Of a stretch of DNA of 64,000 nt, positions 27,950-42,790 are shown one piece after another. The notes beneath the pieces are model-generated. The model did no database searches. It was given only the letters and a program-made list of their open reading frames with translations, and was not told where the DNA came from. The DNA comes from Methylobacterium sp. NMS14P (lineage in GTDB: Bacteria > Pseudomonadota > Alphaproteobacteria > Rhizobiales > Beijerinckiaceae): positions 1-64,000 of the forward strand of contig NZ_CP087106.1 of assembly GCF_028583545.1 (NCBI RefSeq). Reading direction: 5' to 3'. The first letter of the stretch is position 1. The number at the start of each line of letters is the position of its first letter. The position numbers and the translations under genes were made by a program.

Positions 27950-28561
27950 TCAGAAATCGCCCTTCGTGCCCGAAGAAGACGATTTCGCCACCGTCGCCTT
28001 GACCGGCTGCCCGTTCTTGGAGGCGAAGTAGGTGTAGGACAGCGTCATCTCCGAGAGATGCGCGGTGTTCGAGTCGTCCCGCACGGCGGGATCGACGTAG
28101 AACACCACCGGCACGTCCAGTATCTCACCCGGCTGGAGCGTCTGCTCGTTGAAGCAGAAGCAGGCGATCTTGACGAAGTAGCCGCCCATCAGCCCCGGCT
28201 GAACGTTGAAGGTGGCGACCCCCGCCGAGGGCGCGCTGCCGGTGTTCTGCACCCGGAAGAAGACCGTCTTGGTCTCGCCGAGCTTCGCCTCGACGCTGCT
28301 CACCTCCGGGATGAACTTCCAGGGCAGGCCCGGCGCGACGTTCGTGTCGAAGTGGACGACCATGCTGTCGTCCGTCCGCGCCGCGGAGGCCGAGAGCGCC
28401 GGCCCCTGCCGGGGCGTGCCGTCGTAGCCCGTCGCCTTGCAGAAGGCGTCGTAGAGCGGCACCGACGCGAAGGCGAGACCGACCATGCCGACGGCGAGAC
28501 CCGCACAGGCGAGGGCCGTGCGCGTCGCGGCCCGGTTCGATCCTGAAGGAGGGACTGTCAT
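27950..28561 (-). CDS. ctaG: Cytochrome c oxidase assembly protein CtaG/Cox11
   Basis: Membrane-anchored copper chaperone that supplies CuB to subunit I. The 203-aa product has one N-terminal helix (about 14-36), the VPLYDAFCKATGYDGT motif and a periplasmic beta-domain with the copper-binding C134-F-C136 pair. It lies 10 bases downstream of the small coxF-like gene in the same transcript. Confidence 0.96.
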   Translation of the reverse strand: MTVPPSGSNRAATRTALACAGLAVGMVGLAFASVPLYDAFCKATGYDGTPRQGPALSASAARTDDSMVVHFDTNVAPGLPWKFIPEVSSVEAKLGETKTVFFRVQNTGSAPSAGVATFNVQPGLMGGYFVKIACFCFNEQTLQPGEILDVPVVFYVDPAVRDDSNTAHLSEMTLSYTYFASKNGQPVKATVAKSSSSGTKGDF

Positions 28562-28571
28562 CGGTAACGCC

Positions 28572-28736
28572 TCAGAGCGGCCGGCTCAGGATCTGCGGTC
28601 CGAGCTTGACGATCGTCAGCACGAAGAACAGCAGGACCCAGGCACCGAGGGCCAGCGCGATCGCGATGGATCGCTTGCGGCGTCGCGCCTCCTGCTCGGG
28701 CGTGAGCGGCCGGTACTGGATCTCGGGATCCGCCAT
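28572..28736 (-). CDS. Small CoxF-like oxidase-cluster membrane protein
   Basis: A 54-aa protein with a charged N-terminus (LTPEQEARRRKRS) and one transmembrane helix (about 24-45). It occupies the position of the short coxF-type gene between ctaB and ctaG in alphaproteobacterial oxidase operons, with spacers of 5 and 10 bases. ATG 28736 is the only sensible start. Its function is not known; a role in assembly or stability of the oxidase is inferred from location. Confidence 0.78.
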   Translation of the reverse strand: MADPEIQYRPLTPEQEARRRKRSIAIALALGAWVLLFFVLTIVKLGPQILSRPL

Positions 28737-28741
28737 GGCGC

Positions 28742-29692
28742 TCAACCCAGGACCGGACGGAACAGGCCGAAGCTCTGCTCGGCCAGGAGCGCCGAGAACA
28801 GCGCGAACAGGTAGAGGATCGAGAAGCCGAACATGCCCATGGCGGCGCGCCGCTCGGCATCGCCCTCGGGGTTCCGCAGCACGCGGATGCTGAAGGCCAC
28901 CATGCCGAGACCGCCCACGAGGCCGACCGCCGCGTAGACGAGGCCGCCGAAGCCGAGGGCCACCGGCACGAGACCGAGGGGCGCGAGGAGCAGCGAGTAC
29001 CACACGATCTGGCGGCGGGTGGAGGCCGGGCCGGCGACGTTCGGCATCATCGGGATGCCGGCGCGGGCGTACTCGTCGGCCTTGATCAGGGCGAGCGCCC
29101 AGAAGTGCGGCGGCGTCCAGATGAAGATGATGGCGAACAGGATCAGCGACTCGATGCCGATCGACCCGGTCACCACCGCCTGGCCGATCACCGGCGGCAG
29201 GGCGCCCGCGGCGCCGCCGATGACGATGTTCTGCGCGGTCGCCCGCTTCAGCCACATCGAGTAGACCACCGCGTAGAACACGATGGTGAAGGCGAGGAGC
29301 GCGGCGGCCAGGAGATTGGCGGCGAGCCCGAGCACGACCACCGAGGCGACCGAGAGGAACAGCCCGAAGCCCAGCGCCTCCTCGGAGGTGATCCGGCCCG
29401 ACGGGATCGGCCGGGTGGCGGTCCGGCTCATGACCGCGTCGATGTCCGCGTCCCACCACATGTTGAGGCAGCCGGAGGCTCCGGCGCCGACCGCGATGGC
29501 GAGGAGCGAGATCACGCCGATGGCCGGCTGCACGTGGCCCTGCGAGACCACCATCCCGACCAGCGCCGTGAAGATCACGAGGACCATCACCCGCGGCTTG
29601 AGCAGGGCGAAGTAGTCCGGAACGTCGCCGCCAGCGGTCGTGAGGGCGGGGGCCGGAACGTCCGGTCCGATCGTGTTCGTCAGGCTCGTCAT
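28742..29692 (-). CDS. ctaB: Protoheme IX farnesyltransferase (heme O synthase)
   Basis: UbiA-family membrane enzyme (316 aa, about nine helices) that converts protoheme to heme O, the precursor of heme A. The polyprenyl-diphosphate-binding motif appears as [15 protein letters not shown], with a second acidic motif in [21 protein letters not shown]. It follows ctaD after a 215-base structured spacer and precedes the coxF-like gene. Confidence 0.96.
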   Translation of the reverse strand: MTSLTNTIGPDVPAPALTTAGGDVPDYFALLKPRVMVLVIFTALVGMVVSQGHVQPAIGVISLLAIAVGAGASGCLNMWWDADIDAVMSRTATRPIPSGRITSEEALGFGLFLSVASVVVLGLAANLLAAALLAFTIVFYAVVYSMWLKRATAQNIVIGGAAGALPPVIGQAVVTGSIGIESLILFAIIFIWTPPHFWALALIKADEYARAGIPMMPNVAGPASTRRQIVWYSLLLAPLGLVPVALGFGGLVYAAVGLVGGLGMVAFSIRVLRNPEGDAERRAAMGMFGFSILYLFALFSALLAEQSFGLFRPVLG

Positions 29693-29829
29693 CGCGTCTG
29701 CCGCTGCTGTATCGGCGCCCGGCCGCGCGCGTCACGGCCGAGTCGTGTCTCGAATTCGACGTGTTCCAAGGATCGGCGTGAGCGGGGCCCAGGAAGTCTC
29801 CCTCGGCCCGTGCGGATCGCCCTCATCGC

Positions 29830-29897
29830 TCGCCCTTGCCGGGAGGTCGGCCGACCGGCCTCCGGGGAAGGGCGAGGGCCGCGGTCGCGGCCCTCGC
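29830..29897 (-). other. Strong stem-loops between ctaD and ctaB
   Basis: A 12-bp near-perfect inverted repeat (29872-29883 with 29886-29897) sits 11 bases after the ctaD stop. A larger nested repeat (CGCCCTT ... AAGGGCG, about 29830-29874) overlaps it. Without a T-tract this looks like an RNA-stabilising or attenuating structure that separates ctaCD from ctaB onward. Confidence 0.5.
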
Positions 29898-29907
29898 GGG
29901 ATGTCTA

Positions 29908-31575
<1,668 letters not shown>

Positions 31576-31586
31576 TCAGCCGGGGC

Positions 31587-32426
31587 TCAGCGCGCCTCGG
31601 CGACGCTCGTGCCGTTGTCGATGCGGGCGTACTTGGTCTTCGCCTCCTTCAGCCAGTCGGCGTAGGCCTGCTCGCTGACCACGCGGACCACGATGGGCAT
31701 GTAGGCGTGGCGCTGGCCGCACAGCTCGGAGCACTGGCCGTGGAACGTGCCCTCCTTGTCGGCCTTGAACCACATCTGGTTCAGGCGACCGGGGACGGCG
31801 TCGATCTTGAAGCCGAAGGCCGGCATTGCCCAGGAATGCAGCACGTCGGCGGCGGTGACCTGGATCTTCACGATCTTGTTGACCGGGACGACCATCTCGT
31901 TGTCGGTCTGGAGCAGGCGCGGCTGCTTGTCCTCGTCGATGTTGGCATCGAACGTGAAGCCGCCGCCGGCCTCGGTCTGCGGGTACTCGTACGACCAGTA
32001 CCAGGCATGGCCGATGACCTTGACGATCATGTCGGCCTTCGGATCCGAGAGCTGCGTGCGCAGCAGGCGGAAGGAGGGGATCGCCACGGCGACCAGGATC
32101 AGCACCGGCACGATCGTCCAGGCGATCTCGATGGCGGTGTTGTGCGTAGTGCGCGAGGGCGTCGGGTTCCGCTTCTCGCCGAAGCGGTAGACGCACCAGA
32201 GGATGAGCCCGAGGACGAACACCGAGATGGCGAGGGACAGCCAGTGCAGGCCGATCTCGAAGTTCAGGATGTCGCGCGCGTTCTCGGTGACCGGGATCTG
32301 CCGGTCCATCTCCCACGGCACGGGCTGACCGAAGCCCGCGGCCTGCGCGCCGGATATCGGGAAGAGCGAGGCGCCGAGAGCGGCGAGGCTCCAGAGTGAC
32401 CGGTTGATCGTCCGCACCGTCCGCAT
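31587..32426 (-). CDS. ctaC: Cytochrome c oxidase subunit II
   Basis: Carries the CuA centre that accepts electrons from cytochrome c. The 279-aa product has a signal peptide ending near AQA, two transmembrane helices and a cupredoxin domain with the CuA motif GQCSELCGQRHAYMPI and the aromatic strand HAWYWSYEYP. I start at ATG 32426, preceded by GAGAGG; the frame extends 34 codons upstream without family-like sequence. There is no C-terminal cytochrome c domain. It is the first gene of the oxidase cluster. Confidence 0.96.
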   Translation of the reverse strand: MRTVRTINRSLWSLAALGASLFPISGAQAAGFGQPVPWEMDRQIPVTENARDILNFEIGLHWLSLAISVFVLGLILWCVYRFGEKRNPTPSRTTHNTAIEIAWTIVPVLILVAVAIPSFRLLRTQLSDPKADMIVKVIGHAWYWSYEYPQTEAGGGFTFDANIDEDKQPRLLQTDNEMVVPVNKIVKIQVTAADVLHSWAMPAFGFKIDAVPGRLNQMWFKADKEGTFHGQCSELCGQRHAYMPIVVRVVSEQAYADWLKEAKTKYARIDNGTSVAEAR

Positions 32427-32726
32427 CTGCCTCTCGTGGCTCCCCTGAACTGTCTGGCTGCCGCCGGACCTTCCCGTCTTGAACGCGTGCGGGATTGTAC
32501 CGACGTGACGGAGTACCGGTTGTGTCACCCGGCATTATCCGACCGGCGCTTCAGACCACAAGGGCCGGCCCGGTGCAACCGCACAAGCGTCGCATCGCGC
32601 GCTTTCCAGCCAGTTGACGGCGCCTCGTGGCGTCGGCGCACTAGGGGGCGGCGAAATCGTTCCCTGTCGCGTCGCGGTGGGGATGACGCGTCGCGACGCG
32701 TTCGTGTCACGCCTGCGGAGTTCACG
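32427..32726. other. Divergent promoter region ctaC / fdhD
   Basis: About 300 bases between divergently read ctaC and fdhD, locally less GC-rich around 32490-32560. It must contain both promoters. I could not place a convincing -35/-10 pair and see no RNA gene or repeat. Confidence 0.4.
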
Positions 32727-33569
32727 ATGTCCACGGAAACCGGCTGCTCCACCTCAGGTCCGCTGCCCTGCGCGGTGCCGGCGCCGATGCAGGTGATGGC
32801 CTACACGGGTTCGGCGCCGAGGCCGGACACCCGGGCGCTGGCCGTCGAAGCGCCGGTCAACCTCGTCTACGGCAGCGTGCCGCACGCCGTGATGATGGCG
32901 ACGCCGGCCGACCTCGAGGATTTCGCCTACGGCTTCAGCCTGACGGAGGGAATCGTGGACAGCGCGGAGGAGATCCGCGCGACCCGGGTGGAGGCGGGGT
33001 CGGACGGCCTCCGCCTCCACGTCGATCTCGCGCCGGGACGGCTCCGCGAGCATCTGGCGCGCAAGCGCGCCATCAGCGGCCGGACCGGCTGCGGGGTCTG
33101 CGGGATCGAGGACCTGGCGCAGCTGCCGCGGGCCGGGGGGCGGGCGGACCCCGATGTCCGGGTCGCGCTGCCGGCCATCGCGCGCGCCCTGGCGGATCTC
33201 GACAGCGCCCAGCGCCTCGGCGCGGAGACCCGCGCGGTCCACGCCGCCGCCTGGGCTCGCCTCGACGGCGGTCTCGCGGCTGTGCGCGAGGATGTCGGCC
33301 GCCACAACGCCCTGGACAAGCTGATCGGCGCTCTGTTGCGGTCGGGCACGCCCGCGGAAGCGGGCTTCCTCGTCATCACCAGCCGCTGCTCGTTCGAGAT
33401 GGTCGAGAAGGCCGCGCGCCTCGGGGCGGCCGTCATCGTCGCCATCTCGGCGCCGACGTCCCTGGCCCTCGACCGCGCCCGCGCCTACGGCATGACGCTC
33501 TGCGCCATCGCGCGGGCCGACACGGTCACGGTGTTCACGGGTGCCGAGCGGCTGACCGACGGCGCGTGA
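32727..33569 (+). CDS. fdhD: Formate dehydrogenase accessory sulfurtransferase FdhD
   Basis: Moves sulfur from a cysteine desulfurase to the molybdenum/tungsten cofactor of formate dehydrogenases. The 280-aa product contains C122-x-x-C125 within RTGCGVCG, the functional CxxC of the family, and the VREDVGRHNALDKLIG motif. ATG 32727 has GGAG 6 bases upstream. No formate dehydrogenase subunit is adjacent; it must act on enzymes encoded elsewhere, important in a methylotroph that oxidises formate. Confidence 0.94.
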   Translation: MSTETGCSTSGPLPCAVPAPMQVMAYTGSAPRPDTRALAVEAPVNLVYGSVPHAVMMATPADLEDFAYGFSLTEGIVDSAEEIRATRVEAGSDGLRLHVDLAPGRLREHLARKRAISGRTGCGVCGIEDLAQLPRAGGRADPDVRVALPAIARALADLDSAQRLGAETRAVHAAAWARLDGGLAAVREDVGRHNALDKLIGALLRSGTPAEAGFLVITSRCSFEMVEKAARLGAAVIVAISAPTSLALDRARAYGMTLCAIARADTVTVFTGAERLTDGA

Positions 33570-33592
33570 CGTGCCCGCCCGGGCCTCCGGGA

Positions 33593-34441
33593 CTACTCGG
33601 CCTGGCCCGGGACGACGGTCGCGCCGCCGATCACCCGGACCGGCTTCCTGTCGGTGGGCGGATCCTTCCAATCCTTCGCGGCCGGCTTCGCCGTCTCGGC
33701 CACGGCGGGGGCGGCCGGCTTCGTCGACGCGGCGGACGGCGGCGCGGGAGCCGCGGAGGGGGTCTTCTCGATCGACGCCGCCCTGGTCTCGGGCGCCGGT
33801 CCGGCACTCGGATCCGCCTTGGCCGTGTCGGCCGGCGGGAGCTTGGGGGCCGGTGCGTCGGGAGAGGTGTGGGGCGTCGGCTTCGACTCCGGAGTCCGGG
33901 CGAGCGCCCCGCGCGCGACTCTCTTCGCCGGAGCGGTCCGGGCGACGTTGTCGGGATTCACGCCGTCCGGATTGGCCTCCGGCCGCAGCGCCTCGCTGGC
34001 CGGCCGGCGCTGCGGCCGCGCCACCGGGCCGTCCTCGGACGGGACGGGACGCATCGCGCGGCGAGGCACGACCTCGTCCTCGGTCCATCCGAAGCCCGGT
34101 CCGGGGCGCTCCAGCCGCGCGACAGTCTCGGGGGCGCCGATCGGGCGGCGGCCCACGATCGCGCCTGTCATGGGATCGACGAACAGTCGGACGGGGGCGC
34201 CGGAGGGACCGACGGCGTCGACCACGTAGACGCGCCCCTCGAAGCGCGGGCGGCTCAGGCCGCTGAACCCGCGGTCGGCGAGGCGCCAAGCCACGACCCG
34301 GGGCGGCAGGACCTCTTCCTCGAACGCGAATTGCGCTCGCGCGCCGCTCGACATCCCCAAGAGAGCCAGCGCCGATAGCAGAGCGGCGCGAAGCGTCCGG
34401 CTCATCGGGCGTAGGGGGCGCGCAGCGGCTCTGCTCGTCAT
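33593..34441 (-). CDS. Secreted PepSY-like protein with proline-rich tail
   Basis: A 282-aa probable periplasmic protein. It has an N-terminal signal sequence (LRAALLSALALLGMSSGARA), a short PepSY-like segment (VVAWRLADRGFSGL ... GRVYVVDAVGPSG ... RLFVDPMTGAIVGRR), then about 150 residues of low-complexity Pro/Ala/Lys sequence. The tail could span peptidoglycan. ATG 34441 or ATG 34405 are both possible starts; neither has a good ribosome-binding site. No function known. Confidence 0.65.
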   Translation of the reverse strand: MTSRAAARPLRPMSRTLRAALLSALALLGMSSGARAQFAFEEEVLPPRVVAWRLADRGFSGLSRPRFEGRVYVVDAVGPSGAPVRLFVDPMTGAIVGRRPIGAPETVARLERPGPGFGWTEDEVVPRRAMRPVPSEDGPVARPQRRPASEALRPEANPDGVNPDNVARTAPAKRVARGALARTPESKPTPHTSPDAPAPKLPPADTAKADPSAGPAPETRAASIEKTPSAAPAPPSAASTKPAAPAVAETAKPAAKDWKDPPTDRKPVRVIGGATVVPGQAE

Positions 34442-34990
34442 CGTCACTCTTGTGCGTTCTGGGTTTGGAGACCCGGCAGAGTGTCCGGTTCGTGTCCGGT
34501 TCCGGCATGGTCCGGGCCGGTAGACCCGGACCTCGACCATGCCGGCGAGGTCGTTGCCCCGCATGCCGCTTGTGCTCGGCCCGCCCGGTAGACCCCGCGA
34601 TTCGGGCGAGATTGCGGAGGCCCGGAGCGTGTCCGGACCCGTCATCCAGAGCGGCGACACCGTGCCCTCCGGCTGTCTCTTGCTGAAAACATTTCAATCT
34701 GGCAGTTTCGCGACTTAGGACAGCACAACTGTCCCATCGGCCGTGCATCCCGGCCGTCGCCGTCTCGCGCGCGGGCGAGAGAGAACGGCAGACGGACACG
34801 GGCGCGCCAGCGCACCGCTCCTCGAGCGGTCCGGGTCCTCGATGAACGCGAGCCGACGGACGTGTCCCCCGGGACCGGCCGGATGGCCTGCGGCAAGAGG
34901 CCGAGCGCGGGGCGCCGACGGCTTGCGGGCATGAAACATGCTCGCGGGTTCTTGGCTGCGGACGGGTTCGAGGGAAGGACGAGACGAAGC
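34442..34990. other. Long gene-free leader region before gltB
   Basis: A 549-base stretch upstream of gltB with no convincing coding sequence on either strand. It includes an AT-richer patch (34680-34735) with an interrupted palindrome and is the likely site of gltB regulation. Confidence 0.5.
34718..34734. promoter_or_regulatory. Interrupted palindrome, candidate operator for gltB
   Basis: GGACAG-N5-CTGTCC, a perfect 6-bp dyad with centre spacing of 11 bases between half-site middles. It lies in a locally AT-rich segment 257 bases before the gltB start. The spacing suits a dimeric regulator, but no specific protein can be named. Confidence 0.4.
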
Positions 34991-39706
<4,716 letters not shown>

Positions 39707-39718
39707 GCGGCTCCCTGA

Positions 39719-39742
39719 GACCGGGCGGTCTGCCGCCCGGTC
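39719..39742 (+). other. Intercistronic hairpin between gltB and gltD
   Basis: A perfect 10-bp GC-rich stem (GACCGGGCGG / CCGCCCGGTC) with a TCTG loop, 12 bases after the gltB stop and without a T-tract. It may protect the gltB mRNA end or partly attenuate gltD. Confidence 0.55.
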
Positions 39743-39808
39743 ACGCACCCACACGAGACGACGACGCGGGCAGCGCAGTCAAAGACTGGCCGGCCCAGGG
39801 GCTGACCA

Positions 39809-41242
39809 ATGGGCAAGATCACAGGCTTCCTCGAGTTCGACCGGCAGGAGCAGAAGTACCAGCTCGCCGCCGACCGGGTTCGGCACTTCCGCGAGTTCAC
39901 GCTCCCGCTCGACGAGCACGACCTCACCAAGCAGGCGGCCCGCTGCATGGATTGCGGCATCCCGTTCTGCCACGGGCCGACGGGCTGCCCGGTCCACAAC
40001 CAGATCCCGGACTGGAACGACCTCGTCTTCCAGTCGGATTGGGAGGAGGCGTCCCGCAACCTCCACTCGACGAACAATTTCCCGGAGTTCACCGGCCGCG
40101 TCTGCCCCGCGCCCTGCGAGGAGGCCTGCACGCTGAACCTCGAGAACCAGCCGGTCGCCATCAAGACGATCGAGCAGGCGATCGCCGACCGGGCCTGGAA
40201 CATGGGCTGGGTGAAGCCCGAGCCGGCGCAGACCCGCACCGGCAAGCGCGTCGCGGTCGTGGGCTCCGGCCCCGCCGGCATGGCGGCGGCCCAGCAGCTC
40301 GCCCGGGTCGGGCACGACGTCCACGTGTATGAGCGCGAGCCCAAGGCCGGCGGCCTGCTCCGCTACGGCATCCCGGACTTCAAGATGGAGAAGCGCCACA
40401 TCGACCGGCGCGTGCGCCAGATGGAGGCCGAGGGTGTCGTCTTCCACTACAACCAGAATATCGGCGTCACGAAGTCGGTGGACGACCTCAAGGCCGAGTT
40501 CGACGCCGTGATGTTCTGCGGCGGCGCCGAGGATCCCCGCAACCCGCAGCTCCCCGGTCAGGACCTCGAGGGCGTCCACTACGCGATGCCCTACCTCGTC
40601 CAGTCGAACCGGCGCGTGAGCGCCGAGCCGATGCGCGGCAACGGCGAGCAGCCGATCCTGGCTTCGGGCAAGAACGTGGTGGTCATCGGCGGCGGCGACA
40701 CCGCCTCCGACTGCGTCGGCACCGCGTTCCGCCAGGGGGCCCTGTCGGTGACGCAGCTCGACATCCGCCCGCGCCCGCCCGAGCGGGAGGACAAGCTCAC
40801 CGTGTGGCCCTACTGGCCGACCAAGATGCGGACCTCGTCCAGCCAGGCCGAGGGCGCGGAGCGCGAGTTCCAGGCCGCGACCCTGCGGCTGGAGGGCAAC
40901 AGGAAGGGCCAGCTCACCGGCGTGGTCTGCGCCCGGGTCGATGCCAAGCGCCAGCCGATCGCCGGCACCGAGTTCGTCCTGCCCGCCGACCTCGTCTTCA
41001 TGGCGATCGGCTTCGCCGGCTCGATCCAGAAGGGGCTGCTGGAGCAGTCCGGTATCGGCGTCGACAGGCGCGGCAACGTCGAGGCGAACGAGGACGACTA
41101 CCGCACGTCGGACGCGAAGATCTGGGCCGCGGGCGACATGCGGCGCGGCCAGTCCCTCGTGGTCTGGGCGATCCGTGAGGGACGTCAGGCGGCGCGCGCC
41201 ATCGACGAGACGCTGATGGGCGCCAGCGTCCTGCCGCGCTGA
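39809..41242 (+). CDS. gltD: Glutamate synthase (NADPH) small subunit
   Basis: Transfers electrons from NADPH through FAD and two 4Fe-4S clusters to GltB. The 477-aa product carries N-terminal cysteine motifs (RCMDCGIPFCHGPTGCP and RVCPAPCEEAC), an FAD-binding VAVVGSGPAGMAAA and an NADPH-binding VVVIGGGDTASDCVG. The length is typical. ATG 39809 follows GGGG 6 bases upstream. Confidence 0.97.
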   Translation: MGKITGFLEFDRQEQKYQLAADRVRHFREFTLPLDEHDLTKQAARCMDCGIPFCHGPTGCPVHNQIPDWNDLVFQSDWEEASRNLHSTNNFPEFTGRVCPAPCEEACTLNLENQPVAIKTIEQAIADRAWNMGWVKPEPAQTRTGKRVAVVGSGPAGMAAAQQLARVGHDVHVYEREPKAGGLLRYGIPDFKMEKRHIDRRVRQMEAEGVVFHYNQNIGVTKSVDDLKAEFDAVMFCGGAEDPRNPQLPGQDLEGVHYAMPYLVQSNRRVSAEPMRGNGEQPILASGKNVVVIGGGDTASDCVGTAFRQGALSVTQLDIRPRPPEREDKLTVWPYWPTKMRTSSSQAEGAEREFQAATLRLEGNRKGQLTGVVCARVDAKRQPIAGTEFVLPADLVFMAIGFAGSIQKGLLEQSGIGVDRRGNVEANEDDYRTSDAKIWAAGDMRRGQSLVVWAIREGRQAARAIDETLMGASVLPR

Positions 41243-41266
41243 GCGCGCGCTACGGGGCTCCCCGAC

Positions 41267-42703
41267 CTAGCCGGGCGGCCAGCGGAAATCGTCGGCGCGG
41301 CCGGGCTGCGGCATCGGCGCGTTGCCGCGCAGCAGCGTCCGCTCCACGCTCCCGGAATTGTCCGGGTCGCGCGGCCGCCCGTTGAGCAGCGCGCCGCCGG
41401 GCGACACCTCGCTCCGGCTCAGCGGCACCACGGGGCCGGCGGCGGGCTTCACCGGAAGCGCCGGGACGCCGGGCGGCTCCGGCAGGCTCGGCAGCATCGC
41501 GGTGATCTGACGATCGATCGCCGCGGTATCGGTGGCCGGCGCGGTGCCGTCCAGGCTGGGCCCCGAGGTCGAGGGCGGCGCGGTCGGCGCCACGGTCGCG
41601 GTCGGCGACGGCTCGGCCGTGCCCGGCACCGCGCCCATCAGCCGCTTCAGCTCGACATCGGCGAAGTGGGCGAGCTTCCGGTCCCCCGCTTTGGTGAAAT
41701 GGACGCCGTCCGCGGTGCGGAGCTTGGCGATCTGCCCCTCCGGATCCGGCCCCGACGCGGCGTACCGGTCCCGGTCGTCGACGAAGCCCGGCCAGATGTC
41801 GACGTAGGTCCCGCCGGCCTTGGTGACGGTGTCGCGGACGATGTCGTTCAGCGACGCGAGGTCCCGGCTCAGGGACTCGCTCTGGACGGGCGGCAGCCCG
41901 ACCCAGATCAGCGGGATCTTGCGGTCGGTGAAGACCTTCGCCAGCGCCTCCACCCGCGCGCGGTACAGCGCGCGCCAGCGGTCCGTGAGGGGATCGGCTG
42001 TCTCGTCGCCCTCGCGGATCGGCTGCCGGTCGTTGGCGCCCATCATCACCAGGGCGTAGCGCACCTTCGCGTTGCCCTGGAGGTAATCCTGCGCGACCTT
42101 CGGCCAGTCGACCACGTCCTTGCGCACCAGACCGCTGTCGCCCTTCGCGCGGTCGATCACGGCGACGTCGGCGTTGTCCTCGAACACGTCGTCGAGGCCC
42201 TTGGCGAGGTGGTCGGCCAGTGAGTCGCCGAAGACGGCGATCTGGACGTTCGGCTCGGTCTTGGCGACCGCGGGCTTCGGCGGCGTCGGCGCCCGGGCCG
42301 GACGAACCCGGCGCTTCACCGCGGGGGGCGGCCGCTGCGCCTCGCCGGTCGCGTAGGGATTGCGCTGGCGCGGCGCCCGGTAGGTGCGCTCGGGCTGCGG
42401 CGCCACCGGCTGCGGCCGGTCCTCCCAGGGCCAGTAGAACTGGCGCGGCGCCTCCTGCTGCGGCGCGTAGCGGGGCTGGCGCCCGGATGTCCCGTCGTCG
42501 CGGTAATAGGCGTCCCGCGGCCGACGGCGCGGCGGCGCCTGGTAGTAGGTGCCGCCCTGCTGCTGCTGCTGGTAGCTGTCGCCCCACTGCGCGCGGGCCG
42601 GACCGCTCCCGAAGGTCGACAGCTCCGCGAGCCCCAGCAGGGCTGCGAGCCCGAGGAGGAGGGGGCGTTCCGAAGGACGCCGACGAGCGAGGACCATGCG
42701 CAT
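41267..42703 (-). CDS. Secreted DUF459 SGNH-hydrolase-type protein
   Basis: A 478-aa exported protein with an N-terminal hydrophobic signal/anchor, then about 120 residues of Gln/Arg/Pro-rich linker. The SGNH domain that follows has VFGDSLADHL, the MMGANDRQ block III and the DGVHFTKAG block V, so the Ser-Asp-His set is present. A variable Pro-rich tail ends it. DUF459 proteins are implicated in cell-envelope or glycan modification; the substrate is unknown. ATG 42703 was chosen over an upstream in-frame start because the signal sequence then begins correctly. It is co-directional with mltB, about 90 bases away. Confidence 0.82.
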   Translation of the reverse strand: MRMVLARRRPSERPLLLGLAALLGLAELSTFGSGPARAQWGDSYQQQQQGGTYYQAPPRRRPRDAYYRDDGTSGRQPRYAPQQEAPRQFYWPWEDRPQPVAPQPERTYRAPRQRNPYATGEAQRPPPAVKRRVRPARAPTPPKPAVAKTEPNVQIAVFGDSLADHLAKGLDDVFEDNADVAVIDRAKGDSGLVRKDVVDWPKVAQDYLQGNAKVRYALVMMGANDRQPIREGDETADPLTDRWRALYRARVEALAKVFTDRKIPLIWVGLPPVQSESLSRDLASLNDIVRDTVTKAGGTYVDIWPGFVDDRDRYAASGPDPEGQIAKLRTADGVHFTKAGDRKLAHFADVELKRLMGAVPGTAEPSPTATVAPTAPPSTSGPSLDGTAPATDTAAIDRQITAMLPSLPEPPGVPALPVKPAAGPVVPLSRSEVSPGGALLNGRPRDPDNSGSVERTLLRGNAPMPQPGRADDFRWPPG

Positions 42704-42790
42704 CCCGTACGCTTTACGCCGAACCGGGCCCGTTCGGACCGCGGGCACTATAGGTGGAAGGCGCGCGCGGGTCTAAACCTCCCGCCGGGC

